Source: GCA-2748575 sp965222725 (GTDB lineage Bacteria; Pseudomonadota; Gammaproteobacteria; Pseudomonadales; Ketobacteraceae). From it: 64,000 nt of DNA. Below the pieces are notes generated by a model. That model saw nothing but the letters and a program-made list of their open reading frames with translations, did no database searches and was not told the origin of the DNA. The translations under genes and the position numbers were made by a program. The stretch lies in the NCBI GenBank assembly GCA_965222725.1, contig OZ244969.1:2790001-2854000 (forward strand). Direction: 5' to 3'. Of this stretch, positions 50,791 through 60,234 are shown piece after piece; positions within the stretch are counted from its first letter, which is position 1, and the number at the start of each line of letters is the position of its first letter.

Positions 50791-53565
50791 ATGAAGTGTC
50801 GTTTTGAATCTTACAGATTGAATCATTGCGTTGTGGCCGTACTGCTGCTGTGCGCATTGCTGATATCTGTATTGAGTAGCGGCAATGCCCGGGCAATGGT
50901 GAAAGACATACCCCTGGAGTCACTGGCCTACCTTAAAGATCCCGATGCCCGTCTGGACATTCAGGCATTACTCGAACACCCGCAACCGTGGAACAGTGTG
51001 TCGGGCGATAATCTTAACCTGGGATTTACCTCCGATACTGTGTGGGTGCGGTTTTACGCGCCGCCGGTGCCAGAGAAGGATGAATACCTGCTGGAAGTGG
51101 CAAACCACAAGTTGACGGAAATCCAGGTGTTTGTTGCCCATCAGGTGAATGGCGCCTGGCAGATTCAGGAAAGCTATCAGGCGAGCGATGATCTGCCGTT
51201 GTCGCAACGCATTTATCCACACCGGCATTTTATTTTTCCAATGCCTCTGGACAGTGAATCCGCCAGCCTGGTGCTGCTGAAAATCAACAACAACTACCCC
51301 ATGAAGATCCCGCTCAATCTGATGAACGAAGCAGCCTTTCATCAGCATGACGTGGATCGCTCCCTGTTTCACGGTATCTATTTTGGCACCGTGCTGATCA
51401 TGGCCTTCTATAACCTGTTTATCTACTTCTATGTAAAAGATAAAAGTTACGCCACCTATGTCATCTTTATCGTTTTGTTTGCCGCCATTGTTGCGGTGGA
51501 CAAGGGCTTGGCATCCCAGTATCTGTGGCCCGATCACATGGAAAATGATTTTAGTATTTACGTGGTGCTGGTTGCGCTGGGGGCGGCATCCAGTGTCTGG
51601 TTTACTGTCAATTTTCTTTCTCTGGCGCACTATGCACCGCGCATGTTGCGGGGGTTTTATTGTTTGATGGGGTTTTGGCTGTTACTGGCGCTGGTGGCCG
51701 TGGTGTTGCCGTCGATCTGGGTGTTGATGATCGAAATGATTGTGCTGCTACCCGGTGGTGCGGCCTTGTTGTGGGCCGGGATTTATACCTGGCGCAAGGG
51801 AGTGGCTGCGGCACCTTATTATAGTATTTCCTGGTGTGTGGTGATCTTTGGCGTGTTTATTTATTCATCCTACCTGCTGGGCCTGTTGCCGGTGTCACTG
51901 GTGACGGAATATTCGCTGCAGGTAGGCAATATTATCGAGGCCACGCTTTTGTCACTGGGCCTGGCCCACCGAATTAAAGTACTGGATGAAGAAAAGCAGC
52001 TGGCCCATGCCAAGTCCGAGGCCAAAAGCGAATTCCTTGCCACCATGAGCCACGAAATCCGTACGCCCATGAACGGCATTCTGGGTATGGCGCAGTTACT
52101 GCGGGATACCCGCCTTACTCAACAGCAATCCAGTTACATCAGCACCATTCTGGGAAGCGGACAAACATTGCTGACGGTACTGAACGATATTCTGGACTAT
52201 TCAAAGATTGAGGCGGGCAAACTGGAAATGGAACACATCCATTTCAATGTTCGCCGGCTGGTGGATGAAACCGCCGGTGTGTTTGCCGTAAAAGCCACGG
52301 AAAAAGGCGTGTATTACAACACTTATGTTGGCCCCCGGGTGCCAATTAAAATAAAGGGTGATCCCACCCGGGTACGTCAGATACTCACCAATTTCCTCAG
52401 TAATGCCTTTAAATTTACCAGTGGTGGCAAGGTAACCATTCACGTGAACCGCGAGGCAGATAACCGGCAATTGCGGTTTGAAGTGCGGGATACGGGTATA
52501 GGTATTTCTGACGACAAGCTCCATTGTGTGTTTGAGGAATTCACCCAGGCCGACAGTTCCACCAGCCGGCAATACGGCGGTACCGGGTTGGGGCTGCCTA
52601 TTTCCAAACGCCTGGTGGAAATGATGGGGGGCGCAATCGGTGTGAACAGTACGGTGGGCGAAGGCTCGGTATTCTGGTTTTCGTTACCCATCAAGGGTGA
52701 AATTCCCTTTGATCGCCTGCCGCAAAATAACGATACGCCGGATATGGAACAGTTCCGGTTTTTGCAGATTTCTCCGGATCAGGAATTTCTATCCCAGACT
52801 CAGGCCTACAGTGAATTCTGGCGTTTTGAACTGGTATGTCAGCGTTCCATTCATAATGCTGTGCGTAATATCGGTGACACGGCACCGCCATTTGATTACC
52901 TGATTGTGGATCAGTACAGCGAGGATTTTTCCTACGAGGCGGTGAGCCGGGAATTAATGAAACAGCCCTGGGCAAAAAACTCACAACTGATTCTGACCAT
53001 GAAGCCGGGGTCGGACCGCATGGCCTTTGAGCAGATGAAGCCAACCCCCTGGATAGAGGAATACCCGGTAAGCATTACCCGGATACAATTCCGTTTTCTG
53101 GGCAGGCAGGGTGTGCGCCTGAGCCGGCCGGGCAGTGCCGATGTGGCGGTGGATTTTACCGATATGCGGGTGTTGCTGGTGGAAGACAACCCGGTGAATG
53201 CCAAGGTGGCATCAGCCTTTCTGAAAAAGCTGAAGATTACGGCCAAAGCCGTGGACAGTGGCGAGGAAGCGCTGGAGTTGGTGTGCCACGAAAAACGCGA
53301 GTTTGATCTGATTCTGATGGACTGCGAAATGCCGGGTATTGATGGCTACACCACCGCCAAGCATATTCGTGACTGGGAGCTGTTACATCATCGCGAGCCG
53401 GTAAGAATCTGTGCCTTGAGTGCCCATGCCATGGAATCCCATAAAACCCGCTGCCTGGATGCGGGCATGAATGATTTCCTCAGCAAGCCGCTGGTGTTTG
53501 AAGAACTGCAGGAAAAAGTGGCATTCGCCTTCAAGGAATCCCGTTCAGAACAATCGGTGGAATAG
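50791..53565 (+). CDS. 7TMR-DISM hybrid sensor histidine kinase
   Basis: A signal peptide (VAVLLLCALLISVLSSGNARA) leads to a periplasmic 7TMR-DISMED2 domain (about 40-180) and seven membrane segments (about 195-395). A HisKA domain with H421 (MSHEIRTPMNGILGM) and a HATPase domain (GGTGLGLPISKRLVEMMGG) follow. A degenerate receiver-like region with LIVDQ lies near 655-785, before a full receiver (D844 in LILMDCEMPG). There is no HPt domain or nearby response regulator. DISM domains are thought to sense carbohydrate-like ligands; the signal here is unknown. Confidence 0.95.
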   Translation: MKCRFESYRLNHCVVAVLLLCALLISVLSSGNARAMVKDIPLESLAYLKDPDARLDIQALLEHPQPWNSVSGDNLNLGFTSDTVWVRFYAPPVPEKDEYLLEVANHKLTEIQVFVAHQVNGAWQIQESYQASDDLPLSQRIYPHRHFIFPMPLDSESASLVLLKINNNYPMKIPLNLMNEAAFHQHDVDRSLFHGIYFGTVLIMAFYNLFIYFYVKDKSYATYVIFIVLFAAIVAVDKGLASQYLWPDHMENDFSIYVVLVALGAASSVWFTVNFLSLAHYAPRMLRGFYCLMGFWLLLALVAVVLPSIWVLMIEMIVLLPGGAALLWAGIYTWRKGVAAAPYYSISWCVVIFGVFIYSSYLLGLLPVSLVTEYSLQVGNIIEATLLSLGLAHRIKVLDEEKQLAHAKSEAKSEFLATMSHEIRTPMNGILGMAQLLRDTRLTQQQSSYISTILGSGQTLLTVLNDILDYSKIEAGKLEMEHIHFNVRRLVDETAGVFAVKATEKGVYYNTYVGPRVPIKIKGDPTRVRQILTNFLSNAFKFTSGGKVTIHVNREADNRQLRFEVRDTGIGISDDKLHCVFEEFTQADSSTSRQYGGTGLGLPISKRLVEMMGGAIGVNSTVGEGSVFWFSLPIKGEIPFDRLPQNNDTPDMEQFRFLQISPDQEFLSQTQAYSEFWRFELVCQRSIHNAVRNIGDTAPPFDYLIVDQYSEDFSYEAVSRELMKQPWAKNSQLILTMKPGSDRMAFEQMKPTPWIEEYPVSITRIQFRFLGRQGVRLSRPGSADVAVDFTDMRVLLVEDNPVNAKVASAFLKKLKITAKAVDSGEEALELVCHEKREFDLILMDCEMPGIDGYTTAKHIRDWELLHHREPVRICALSAHAMESHKTRCLDAGMNDFLSKPLVFEELQEKVAFAFKESRSEQSVE

Positions 53566-53597
53566 CCTCAGGCTGCGGCCGTTTTATTTCAGATCCT

Positions 53598-53834
53598 TTA
53601 TTTCAAATCTTTATGGGTGCCATCACAAAAGGGTGGCGTTTGGGTTTGTTTGCAGCCGCAAAAGTACACGTACTGGTTTTTCTCTGCGGTAAATTTTACC
53701 GGGCTGAATTCCGTTCCCTTATGGGATCCGTCACAAAAAGGCTGGTTATTGCTTTTGCCACAGGCGCACCAGAAATAGTGCTTGCCTTGCTCCACTTCTA
53801 CCACAAAAGGGTTCTTGTGTTCGGCTGCTGACAT
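53598..53834 (-). CDS. Tandem CDGSH iron-sulfur protein
   Basis: Two CDGSH-type motifs are present: CACGKSNNQPFCDGSH (about residues 23-38) and CGCKQTQTPPFCDGTH (about 59-74). Each can bind a [2Fe-2S] cluster through three Cys and one His. The 78-residue length is normal for bacterial two-motif forms. No partner gene is near. It probably works in electron transfer or redox sensing. Confidence 0.95.
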   Translation of the reverse strand: MSAAEHKNPFVVEVEQGKHYFWCACGKSNNQPFCDGSHKGTEFSPVKFTAEKNQYVYFCGCKQTQTPPFCDGTHKDLK

Positions 53835-53898
53835 GGTCCGGCTCCCTGAAGGCGGCTGAATGCAGGATTCAGCCGCACAAAGATGAATAGGCTCCCGG

Positions 53899-55185
53899 TT
53901 AGTTTAGACCCATACAGTTGGCGTAGAAAGTTGTGGTGGCAGGCCAGTCGGAAAACACGCCCAGCACGCCCACGTCTTTTGCCAGTACATCCAGTACGTT
54001 GTAGGTGTCGCCGTCATTGTTGATGGCGCTGCTGATGCTCTGGTGATACCAGCCGCCACCTTCCGACAGGGGGCCGTCCCGTTCCAGTGTCCAGGTAATA
54101 ATGTCCAGGCCGGCATTTTTTGCGTAGCGGGCATAGTCGGACATCACGATGTTGTTGTTCGCATCCAGAGTCAGCAGGGCCCACAGGGGGGGAGCGACAA
54201 TGCGCACACCCTGTGCAGCCAGGGAATCCATATCCTGCTGGGAAGGCATAAAGCCGGCGTCGCTATACATCCGGTCATCCAGAAACACGGCCTGGCGACC
54301 AAAGCGGGGTTCCTGGTCCAGCCAGTAAAGCACATCCGCCAGGTTGAAAGACTGGGCCCAGACCTTTTTCGGGTGAATGCCGGCTTCCTTGTATTCATCA
54401 ATCATCTGTTGGGCATAGTCTTCCTGGGTGTAGTCGCCTTCAAAGGGCATGGGCACGCTGGGGGCTTTCAGTTCCGGGGTAAATTTGCGCCCCGCGTTTT
54501 TGATCAGCGCAATGCTTTCTTTGTGGGTAACAAGTGTGCCGCAGGCCGAATACAGGTCTGTACGCCAGTCGGCCGTGCCCTGCATGTAATCTTCCACCGT
54601 GGTGGCATTGGGATTGGCCGCGTCCATCTTGCCGCACAGGGTGCGGAATTCTTCCAGGGTAATATCGCTGGTGCAACAGCGGGCGCTGGCGGTTTTGCCG
54701 CTGGCGGGATCCGCCGGGCTGAAGGGTTCGGAACACTTGTCCGCCAGAGGCGTGGCAAGAATGTTGGTGGTGGTGTGCAGGTCGCACTGGGAATGGCGGC
54801 AAACCAGTTCGCGATCCTTGGTAAAGGTTACGTCGCATTCAATAATGCCGGCGCCCATTTTGGCGGCAGCCTCGTAGGATTCTTTGGTGTGCTCCGGAAA
54901 TTGCAGTGGCGCACCACGGTGGCCGATAGAAAAGTCTGTTTTTTTAAAGACGGTGGTGCTGCCGGCGCATTGTTTGAGGGCGTCTTTTAAACGGCCTTCA
55001 TCCATATCTTCCAGCAGGTAAAAAGGGCGGGGGCCCAGTTGCGCGGTTTTTCCCGGCATTTTGGTGATTTTGCCCCACAGGTTCAGTAACAGCGAGGCGT
55101 CGTAACCGCCGGCCTGTGCAGGTGTTGACAGTAAAGCCGTGGCAGAAAGCAAAACAGCCACCGACAGCGATAGCAGAGTTTTCAT
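53899..55185 (-). CDS. Exported glycerophosphodiester phosphodiesterase family protein
   Basis: GDPD enzymes release sn-glycerol-3-phosphate from phosphodiesters. A signal peptide (MKTLLSLSVAVLLSATALL) opens the protein; ATG 55185 has CTGGAGA upstream, better than the open frame to 55251. The TIM-barrel motif is SIGHRGAPLQFPEHT with ECDVTFTKD and RHSQCDLHTTT, giving the catalytic histidines and metal Glu/Asp. There is a cysteine-rich insert (SARCCTSDITLEEF) not usual in short bacterial GlpQ. Location should be periplasmic. Confidence 0.87.
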   Translation of the reverse strand: MKTLLSLSVAVLLSATALLSTPAQAGGYDASLLLNLWGKITKMPGKTAQLGPRPFYLLEDMDEGRLKDALKQCAGSTTVFKKTDFSIGHRGAPLQFPEHTKESYEAAAKMGAGIIECDVTFTKDRELVCRHSQCDLHTTTNILATPLADKCSEPFSPADPASGKTASARCCTSDITLEEFRTLCGKMDAANPNATTVEDYMQGTADWRTDLYSACGTLVTHKESIALIKNAGRKFTPELKAPSVPMPFEGDYTQEDYAQQMIDEYKEAGIHPKKVWAQSFNLADVLYWLDQEPRFGRQAVFLDDRMYSDAGFMPSQQDMDSLAAQGVRIVAPPLWALLTLDANNNIVMSDYARYAKNAGLDIITWTLERDGPLSEGGGWYHQSISSAINNDGDTYNVLDVLAKDVGVLGVFSDWPATTTFYANCMGLN

Positions 55186-55342
55186 GTGGTTCTCCAGACG
55201 AGTGATTGGGTGTTTGTTATTCACCGGCACGAATTGGCCGGTGCATAACACCCTAAAAAACGCCTGTTGCTTTCTTGTAGTGTTTTAATGACAGCTGAAT
55301 TAACTTTTGCTCTTTAGTTTATTCTTTGTTCTGCAACCTGAT

Positions 55343-55786
55343 CTACCATTCACCGGTATTTTCCATGGAACGCCAGGGCTCCCGGGGTGGCAGTGAATCC
55401 CCTTTTTGCAGCAGTTCAATGGAAATATTATCCGGCGAACGCACAAAGGCCATATGGCCATCGCGGGGTGGGCGGTTAATGATAACGCCGTTATCCATGA
55501 GCTTTTGGCAAAGTGCGTAAATATTTTCTACGCGGTAGGCCAGATGGCCGAAATTTCTGCCGCCCTGATACTCTTCCGGATCCCAGTTGTAGGTTAATTC
55601 CACCATGGGCGCTTTGTCGTCGGATCTTGCCCGCTCCATGTCATCCGGCGCCGCAAGGAATACCAGGGTAAAGCGGCCCTTTTCGCTGTCTTTGCGGCTC
55701 ACTTCCTGCAGGCCCAGCAGGTCGCAGTAAAAGTGCAGGGATTTCTCAAGGTTTGCCACCCTGACCATGGTGTGCAGGTATTGCAT
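55343..55786 (-). CDS. Lactoylglutathione lyase-like VOC protein (glyoxalase I type)
   Basis: The four metal-ligand positions of glyoxalase I are visible: H5 (LHTMVRV), E in MVELTYNWDPEEY, H in GHLAYRVEN and E in ISIELLQ. NWDPEEYQGGRNFGH is close to the GloA pattern (methylglyoxal detoxification with glutathione). The 147-residue length fits. It lies 9 bases downstream of the MATE gene, so both may be co-transcribed. Confidence 0.88.
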   Translation of the reverse strand: MQYLHTMVRVANLEKSLHFYCDLLGLQEVSRKDSEKGRFTLVFLAAPDDMERARSDDKAPMVELTYNWDPEEYQGGRNFGHLAYRVENIYALCQKLMDNGVIINRPPRDGHMAFVRSPDNISIELLQKGDSLPPREPWRSMENTGEW

Positions 55787-55795
55787 ATCGTCCTC

Positions 55796-57151
55796 CTAAT
55801 CCTGTCGAGCGGATTCTGTTTGTATCAGTTCCAGCCCTTTGCGATACAAGGTCCAGGACATGATACCAGCCGCCAGGTTGCCGATTAAAGCGCCTGTCAT
55901 CAGGCCTTCAATGTCTGCCAGTAGCGCGCCCACCCACAAAAAGGGCAGGTAACAGGCAAACAGACGCAAACTGGAAATGGTTAACGCCCGCATGGGCAGG
56001 CCCATGGCATTGCAGACTGACACCATGATCATGCAGGTGCCCAGGGCGCCATAACTCAGGGGGACTCTCAGCAGATAATCTTTCAGAATGTCGCTCACCG
56101 AATCATCATCCGCAAAGATATCGGACACCAGTCCGGAGGACACCAGCCAGATCAGGGCAATGACCAGTTGCCATACCAGCACAAACTGGATGGCTGTTTT
56201 TACCAGCGAGCGGATTTTATGGATCTCACCGGCGCCCAGGTAGCGCCCCACCATGGGAGGCATGGACATGGTCAGGGCCAGCACTACCACAATGGAGAAA
56301 AATTCCATACGGGTGCCCAGCCCCCAGGCCGCCACCGCCGACGCCCCAAAGCCCGCCACCAGTGCCGTGGCCAGGGTGGAGCTGATGGCCGGCAGCAGCT
56401 GACTGATCATGGCGGGCCCCATGATTTTGCTCAGACGTTTGATGGCGCCCTGAACGGAAAAAGCCACAAACTGAAAACTGAACCAGTGATGTTTGACCAG
56501 CCGCGGATAAATCACCAGCGACCCCAGAATAAAGGAAGTGAGGGTGGCCAGTGCTGCACCGGGCAGGCCCCAGTCCAGCACAAAAATATAGATGGGATCG
56601 AGAGCAATATTAAAGAGACTGGTGGCCACCATTATCATGCCCGGCAGCATGGTGTTGCCGTGTGCCCGGCACAGGCTGTAGCCAAAGTAGAGCATGGCCC
56701 CTACCCAGGCACTGCACAGCCAGGGAATCCAGAAACTGTCGATCACCGGCAGCAATTCCGGCTCTGCGCCCAATGCCAGCACAATGGGGTGGCGAAAGGC
56801 CCACAGGGCCAGGCAGAGAATGGCGATCAGTACGGCGCCGATCATCAGCACCACGCCCCCGAGCTTGGCGGCTTCGGATTCATCACCCCGGCCCAGGGTT
56901 TGCGAAATCACGGCAGTGGTGGCAATACCCAGGCCCACCTGAATGCCGATAATGGCCTGGTACATGGGAATGGTAAAACCCAGCGCCGCCAGCGGCTCCA
57001 GCCCCAGCTGGCCGATAAATATGCTGTCCACCAGCTGAAAGCTCATCAGCGACAGCACGCCAAACAGCATGGGCAGCGTCATTTTAAACAGCTGCCGGGG
57101 CTGTGACAGGGGTTCGCTGAGTGTGTCGCCGGATTGGGTTGTGGTTGTCAT
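55796..57151 (-). CDS. MATE-family efflux transporter
   Basis: The 451-residue protein has about twelve membrane segments in two similar halves. Conserved parts are MTLPMLFGVLSLMSFQLVDS near the N-terminus and GLGIATTAVISQTLGRGD in helices 2-3, with the second-half equivalent VALTMSMPPMVGRYLGAGE. Such proteins export cationic drugs or metabolites with Na+ or H+. The gene is divergent from the GS-like gene with 242 bases between. Substrate unknown. Confidence 0.93.
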   Translation of the reverse strand: MTTTTQSGDTLSEPLSQPRQLFKMTLPMLFGVLSLMSFQLVDSIFIGQLGLEPLAALGFTIPMYQAIIGIQVGLGIATTAVISQTLGRGDESEAAKLGGVVLMIGAVLIAILCLALWAFRHPIVLALGAEPELLPVIDSFWIPWLCSAWVGAMLYFGYSLCRAHGNTMLPGMIMVATSLFNIALDPIYIFVLDWGLPGAALATLTSFILGSLVIYPRLVKHHWFSFQFVAFSVQGAIKRLSKIMGPAMISQLLPAISSTLATALVAGFGASAVAAWGLGTRMEFFSIVVVLALTMSMPPMVGRYLGAGEIHKIRSLVKTAIQFVLVWQLVIALIWLVSSGLVSDIFADDDSVSDILKDYLLRVPLSYGALGTCMIMVSVCNAMGLPMRALTISSLRLFACYLPFLWVGALLADIEGLMTGALIGNLAAGIMSWTLYRKGLELIQTESARQD

Positions 57152-57393
57152 AGAGATCCTTACCTGAGTGGGGCGCAGTGTAGCACGAAGCCCCGGGCCC
57201 GGAGCGGAAGTCTATGTTTCACCGGCGGTACAATCCGTCATCAGCGCCGCCCCGGCACCATAAGAGCGCAGCGCCTTATTCCCCGGTGAGCGTTGCAGAT
57301 CTCCGGGGTACGGCACATACTAAAACCTGATGCTGAAACGGCAGTGAACCAGGCGATAGCAACCCATACCAACAAGAAAATTAAGGAATCAGC

Positions 57394-58761
57394 GTGGAAA
57401 GCCGGAATGTCAAAACTGTTATTGATGCCAAAGCTCTGGTGGAAAAACGCGGACTGTCCCATGTGAAAGTCGGGGTTTACGATATTGATGGCGTACTGCG
57501 CGGCAAATACATGTCGCGGGAAAAGTTTTTTTCCGCGCTGGAAAACAATTTCGGCTTTTGCGACGTGGTACTGGGCTGGGACCTGCGGGACCAGCTGTAC
57601 GATAACGTCAAGTACACCGGCTGGCACACCGGTTACCCCGATGCCCCCACCCGGATTCTGCCGGACAGTTGCCGGGAGCTTCCGTTTGAAGACGACGGCC
57701 TGTTTTTTCTGTGCGAATTTGCCGATGCTGCCGAGGCTATCTGCCCCCGGGGCGTCTTGAAGCGGGTATTGCAGCGGGCCCGGGATCAGGGCCTGGAATT
57801 CTATGCCGGTTTTGAGTATGAATTTTTTGTGTTTAACGAAACCCCCGATTCCATTCGCGAAAAACTGTACCGCAATCTGCAGCCCATGGCGCCCGGGGAG
57901 TTCGGTTATTCCGTGATACGCAACAGCGTGGGCAGTGAAACCTATCGCGCCATATTACAGCTGGCCCAGACCATGGACTTTCCTCTGGAAGGGCTCCATG
58001 AGGAAACCGGCCCCGGTGTGCTGGAAGCCGCCATCGGTTACGATCAGGCGCTGGCATCGGCCGACAAGGCCGGCCTGTTCAAAACCTTTGTAAAGATCGA
58101 TGCCCAGCGTCGTGGCCAGCTGGCCACCTTTATGGCGAAATGGTCGCCGGAATATCCGGGGCAGAGTGGCCACATTCATATTTCTGCCCGCAACAGCGAC
58201 GGCGTGCCGGTGTTTTATGATGGCACCCAGCCCGGTAATGTGAGCGATACCATGCGCCACTTTCTGGCCGGCCAGCAAAAGCTGATGCCGGAACTGCTGG
58301 CCATGATCGCCCCCACGGTAAATTCCTACCGCCGCCTGATTCCCGGGTTCTGGGCGCCCACCGAGGCCAGCCTGGGGGTGGATAACCGCACCTGCGCATT
58401 GCGGGTGATTCCCGGTGAAGCCAAATCCCAGCGCATGGAATTCCGGGTGGCAGCCTCCGATGCCAATCCCTATATTGTGCTGGCAGCGGCCATCGCTTCC
58501 GGCCTGTGGGGTATCGAGAACAAGGCCGAGCCCGATGGTTGGGTAACGGGCAATGCCTATGAGCAGGACTTTCCCGATCACCTTAAGCTGCCGGCTACAC
58601 TGTGGGATGCGGCCCAGCGCCTGAAACAATCGGACGCTGCCCGTGACTTTTTCGGCGATGCGTTTGTGGACCATTTTGCGGCCAGTCGGGAATGGGAGGA
58701 GCGCGAATTCCGCAAGCATATATCCGACTGGGAACTGGCCCGTTATTTTGAAATCATCTGA
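57394..58761 (+). CDS. Glutamine synthetase-like gamma-glutamylamine ligase
   Basis: The GS fold shows EFYAGFEYEFFVFNE (metal Glu), LHEETGPGVLEAAI, SGHIHISARN, NRTCALRVIPGEAKS and ASDANPYIVLAAAIASG. At 455 residues it is of PuuA/GlnA-type size, with the N-terminal GVYDIDGVLRGKYM segment usual in non-housekeeping GS-like ligases. Position before ALDH, ADH and an amidotransferase-like gene suggests it joins glutamate to an amine, not to ammonia. GTG 57394 has AAGGA upstream. It is first in the likely operon. Confidence 0.88.
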   Translation: MESRNVKTVIDAKALVEKRGLSHVKVGVYDIDGVLRGKYMSREKFFSALENNFGFCDVVLGWDLRDQLYDNVKYTGWHTGYPDAPTRILPDSCRELPFEDDGLFFLCEFADAAEAICPRGVLKRVLQRARDQGLEFYAGFEYEFFVFNETPDSIREKLYRNLQPMAPGEFGYSVIRNSVGSETYRAILQLAQTMDFPLEGLHEETGPGVLEAAIGYDQALASADKAGLFKTFVKIDAQRRGQLATFMAKWSPEYPGQSGHIHISARNSDGVPVFYDGTQPGNVSDTMRHFLAGQQKLMPELLAMIAPTVNSYRRLIPGFWAPTEASLGVDNRTCALRVIPGEAKSQRMEFRVAASDANPYIVLAAAIASGLWGIENKAEPDGWVTGNAYEQDFPDHLKLPATLWDAAQRLKQSDAARDFFGDAFVDHFAASREWEEREFRKHISDWELARYFEII

Positions 58762-58800
58762 GCGTTCACGCTGAATCACGAACGCCTGCAGGAGTAATGA

Positions 58801-60201
58801 GTGGAAACCTTTGACACCTTTTCCCCGATCGATAACAGCATTTTGCTCACCACCGCTTATGCGCAGAATGCTGACATTCAGAAAGCGCTGTCGCAGGCCA
58901 CACAGGCCCAGATCAAATGGCGCCAGACACCTCTGAGTGAACGGGCGGAAATCTGCCGCAAGGCGCTGGCTTATTTTGAAACGAACAAGGATGACATCGC
59001 CGAAGAGATTACCCGGCAGATGGGCCGGCCGGTGCGTTATGGCGCTGGTGAGATGGCGGGGCTGCAGGAGCGCGGCCACCATATGATAGATATTGCCGAA
59101 CGCAGTCTGGCGGATCTGGGTTTTTCGGACAAGACCGGCTTTAAACGGTTTATCCGACGCGAGCCGGTGGGGCTGGTGTTTGTGCTGGCGCCCTGGAATT
59201 ATCCTTACCTGACTGCCGTTAATACCCTGATTCCTGCCCTGATGGCAGGTAATACCGTTATCCTCAAACACTCGGCACAAACCCCCTTGTGTGCAGAGCG
59301 TTTTTTTAAAGCCTTTGAGCAGGCGGGATTACCTGAAGGGGTTTTCCAGTATCTGCACTTAACCCATGGACAGGTGGAAAAATTGGTACAGGCGCCGGAA
59401 GTGAATTACGTAGCCTTTACCGGCTCTGTCGATGGCGGTAAAAAAATGGAAGCGGCAGCCTGCGGGCGCTTTCTGGGGGTGGGCCTGGAGCTGGGTGGCA
59501 AAGATCCCGCCTATGTCAGAGCCGACGCCGATCTGGATTACAGCGTGGCAGGCCTGGTGGATGGGGCTTTCTTCAATTCCGGGCAAAGCTGTTGTGGTAT
59601 TGAACGTATTTATGTGGATCAGTCCCTGTATCATCGTTTTCTGGAGGCGTTTGTAGCGCTCACTGAACAATACGTGCTGGGGAACCCGCTGGAAGAAAAC
59701 ACCACCCTTGGCCCGGTAGTGTCGCTCAAAGCGGCTGATTTTATTCAGGCCCAAATGGAAGAAGCCATTGCCGCCGGCGCCGTGGCTTGCGTAAATACCG
59801 AAAAATTTGCCGGGGTGACCGATCCACTGGCGCGAAATTACATGGCGCCACAGGTACTCACAGGCGTAAACCACCAGATGCGTATCATGACGGAAGAAAC
59901 CTTTGGTCCTGTCGTGGGTATCATGCCGGTCAGTTCCGATGAAGAGGCCCTGCAACTGATGAACGACAGCCCCTACGGCCTGACCGCATCACTATGGACA
60001 AAAGATCTGACCATGGCGGAAAAGCTGGGGGCCCGGTTGCAAACCGGTACTGTGTTTATGAACCGTTGCGATTATCTTGACCCGGCCCTGGTGTGGACGG
60101 GCGTAAAAAATACCGGGCGGGGTGGGACTCTGTCCGAGCTGGGCTATCACGGGCTTACCCAGCCCAAGTCCTACCACCTTAAATTTGATATTAACAGCTG
60201 A
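58801..60201 (+). CDS. NAD(P)-dependent aldehyde dehydrogenase
   Basis: The ALDH fold shows VLAPWNYPYLTAVNTLIPAL (nucleotide-binding), the catalytic glutamate in LELGGKDPAYV and the catalytic cysteine in FNSGQSCCGIERI. The C-terminal EETFGPVVGIMPV is canonical. At 466 residues it is normal. GTG 58801 has AGGAG upstream. It would oxidise an aldehyde, probably a gamma-glutamylated amino aldehyde in this operon, to the acid. Confidence 0.95.
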   Translation: METFDTFSPIDNSILLTTAYAQNADIQKALSQATQAQIKWRQTPLSERAEICRKALAYFETNKDDIAEEITRQMGRPVRYGAGEMAGLQERGHHMIDIAERSLADLGFSDKTGFKRFIRREPVGLVFVLAPWNYPYLTAVNTLIPALMAGNTVILKHSAQTPLCAERFFKAFEQAGLPEGVFQYLHLTHGQVEKLVQAPEVNYVAFTGSVDGGKKMEAAACGRFLGVGLELGGKDPAYVRADADLDYSVAGLVDGAFFNSGQSCCGIERIYVDQSLYHRFLEAFVALTEQYVLGNPLEENTTLGPVVSLKAADFIQAQMEEAIAAGAVACVNTEKFAGVTDPLARNYMAPQVLTGVNHQMRIMTEETFGPVVGIMPVSSDEEALQLMNDSPYGLTASLWTKDLTMAEKLGARLQTGTVFMNRCDYLDPALVWTGVKNTGRGGTLSELGYHGLTQPKSYHLKFDINS

Positions 60202-60234
60202 CAGAACCATGATCTGTTGGGTGAGGCAGAAGTA

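Noticed and set aside
56168..57106. 312-residue plus-strand frame opposite the MATE gene
   Set aside because: Extreme Gln/His/Gly composition; shadow of the transporter gene.
57955..59280. 441-residue minus-strand frame across the GS-like and ALDH genes
   Set aside because: Spans two well-identified genes on the other strand and shows no domain.
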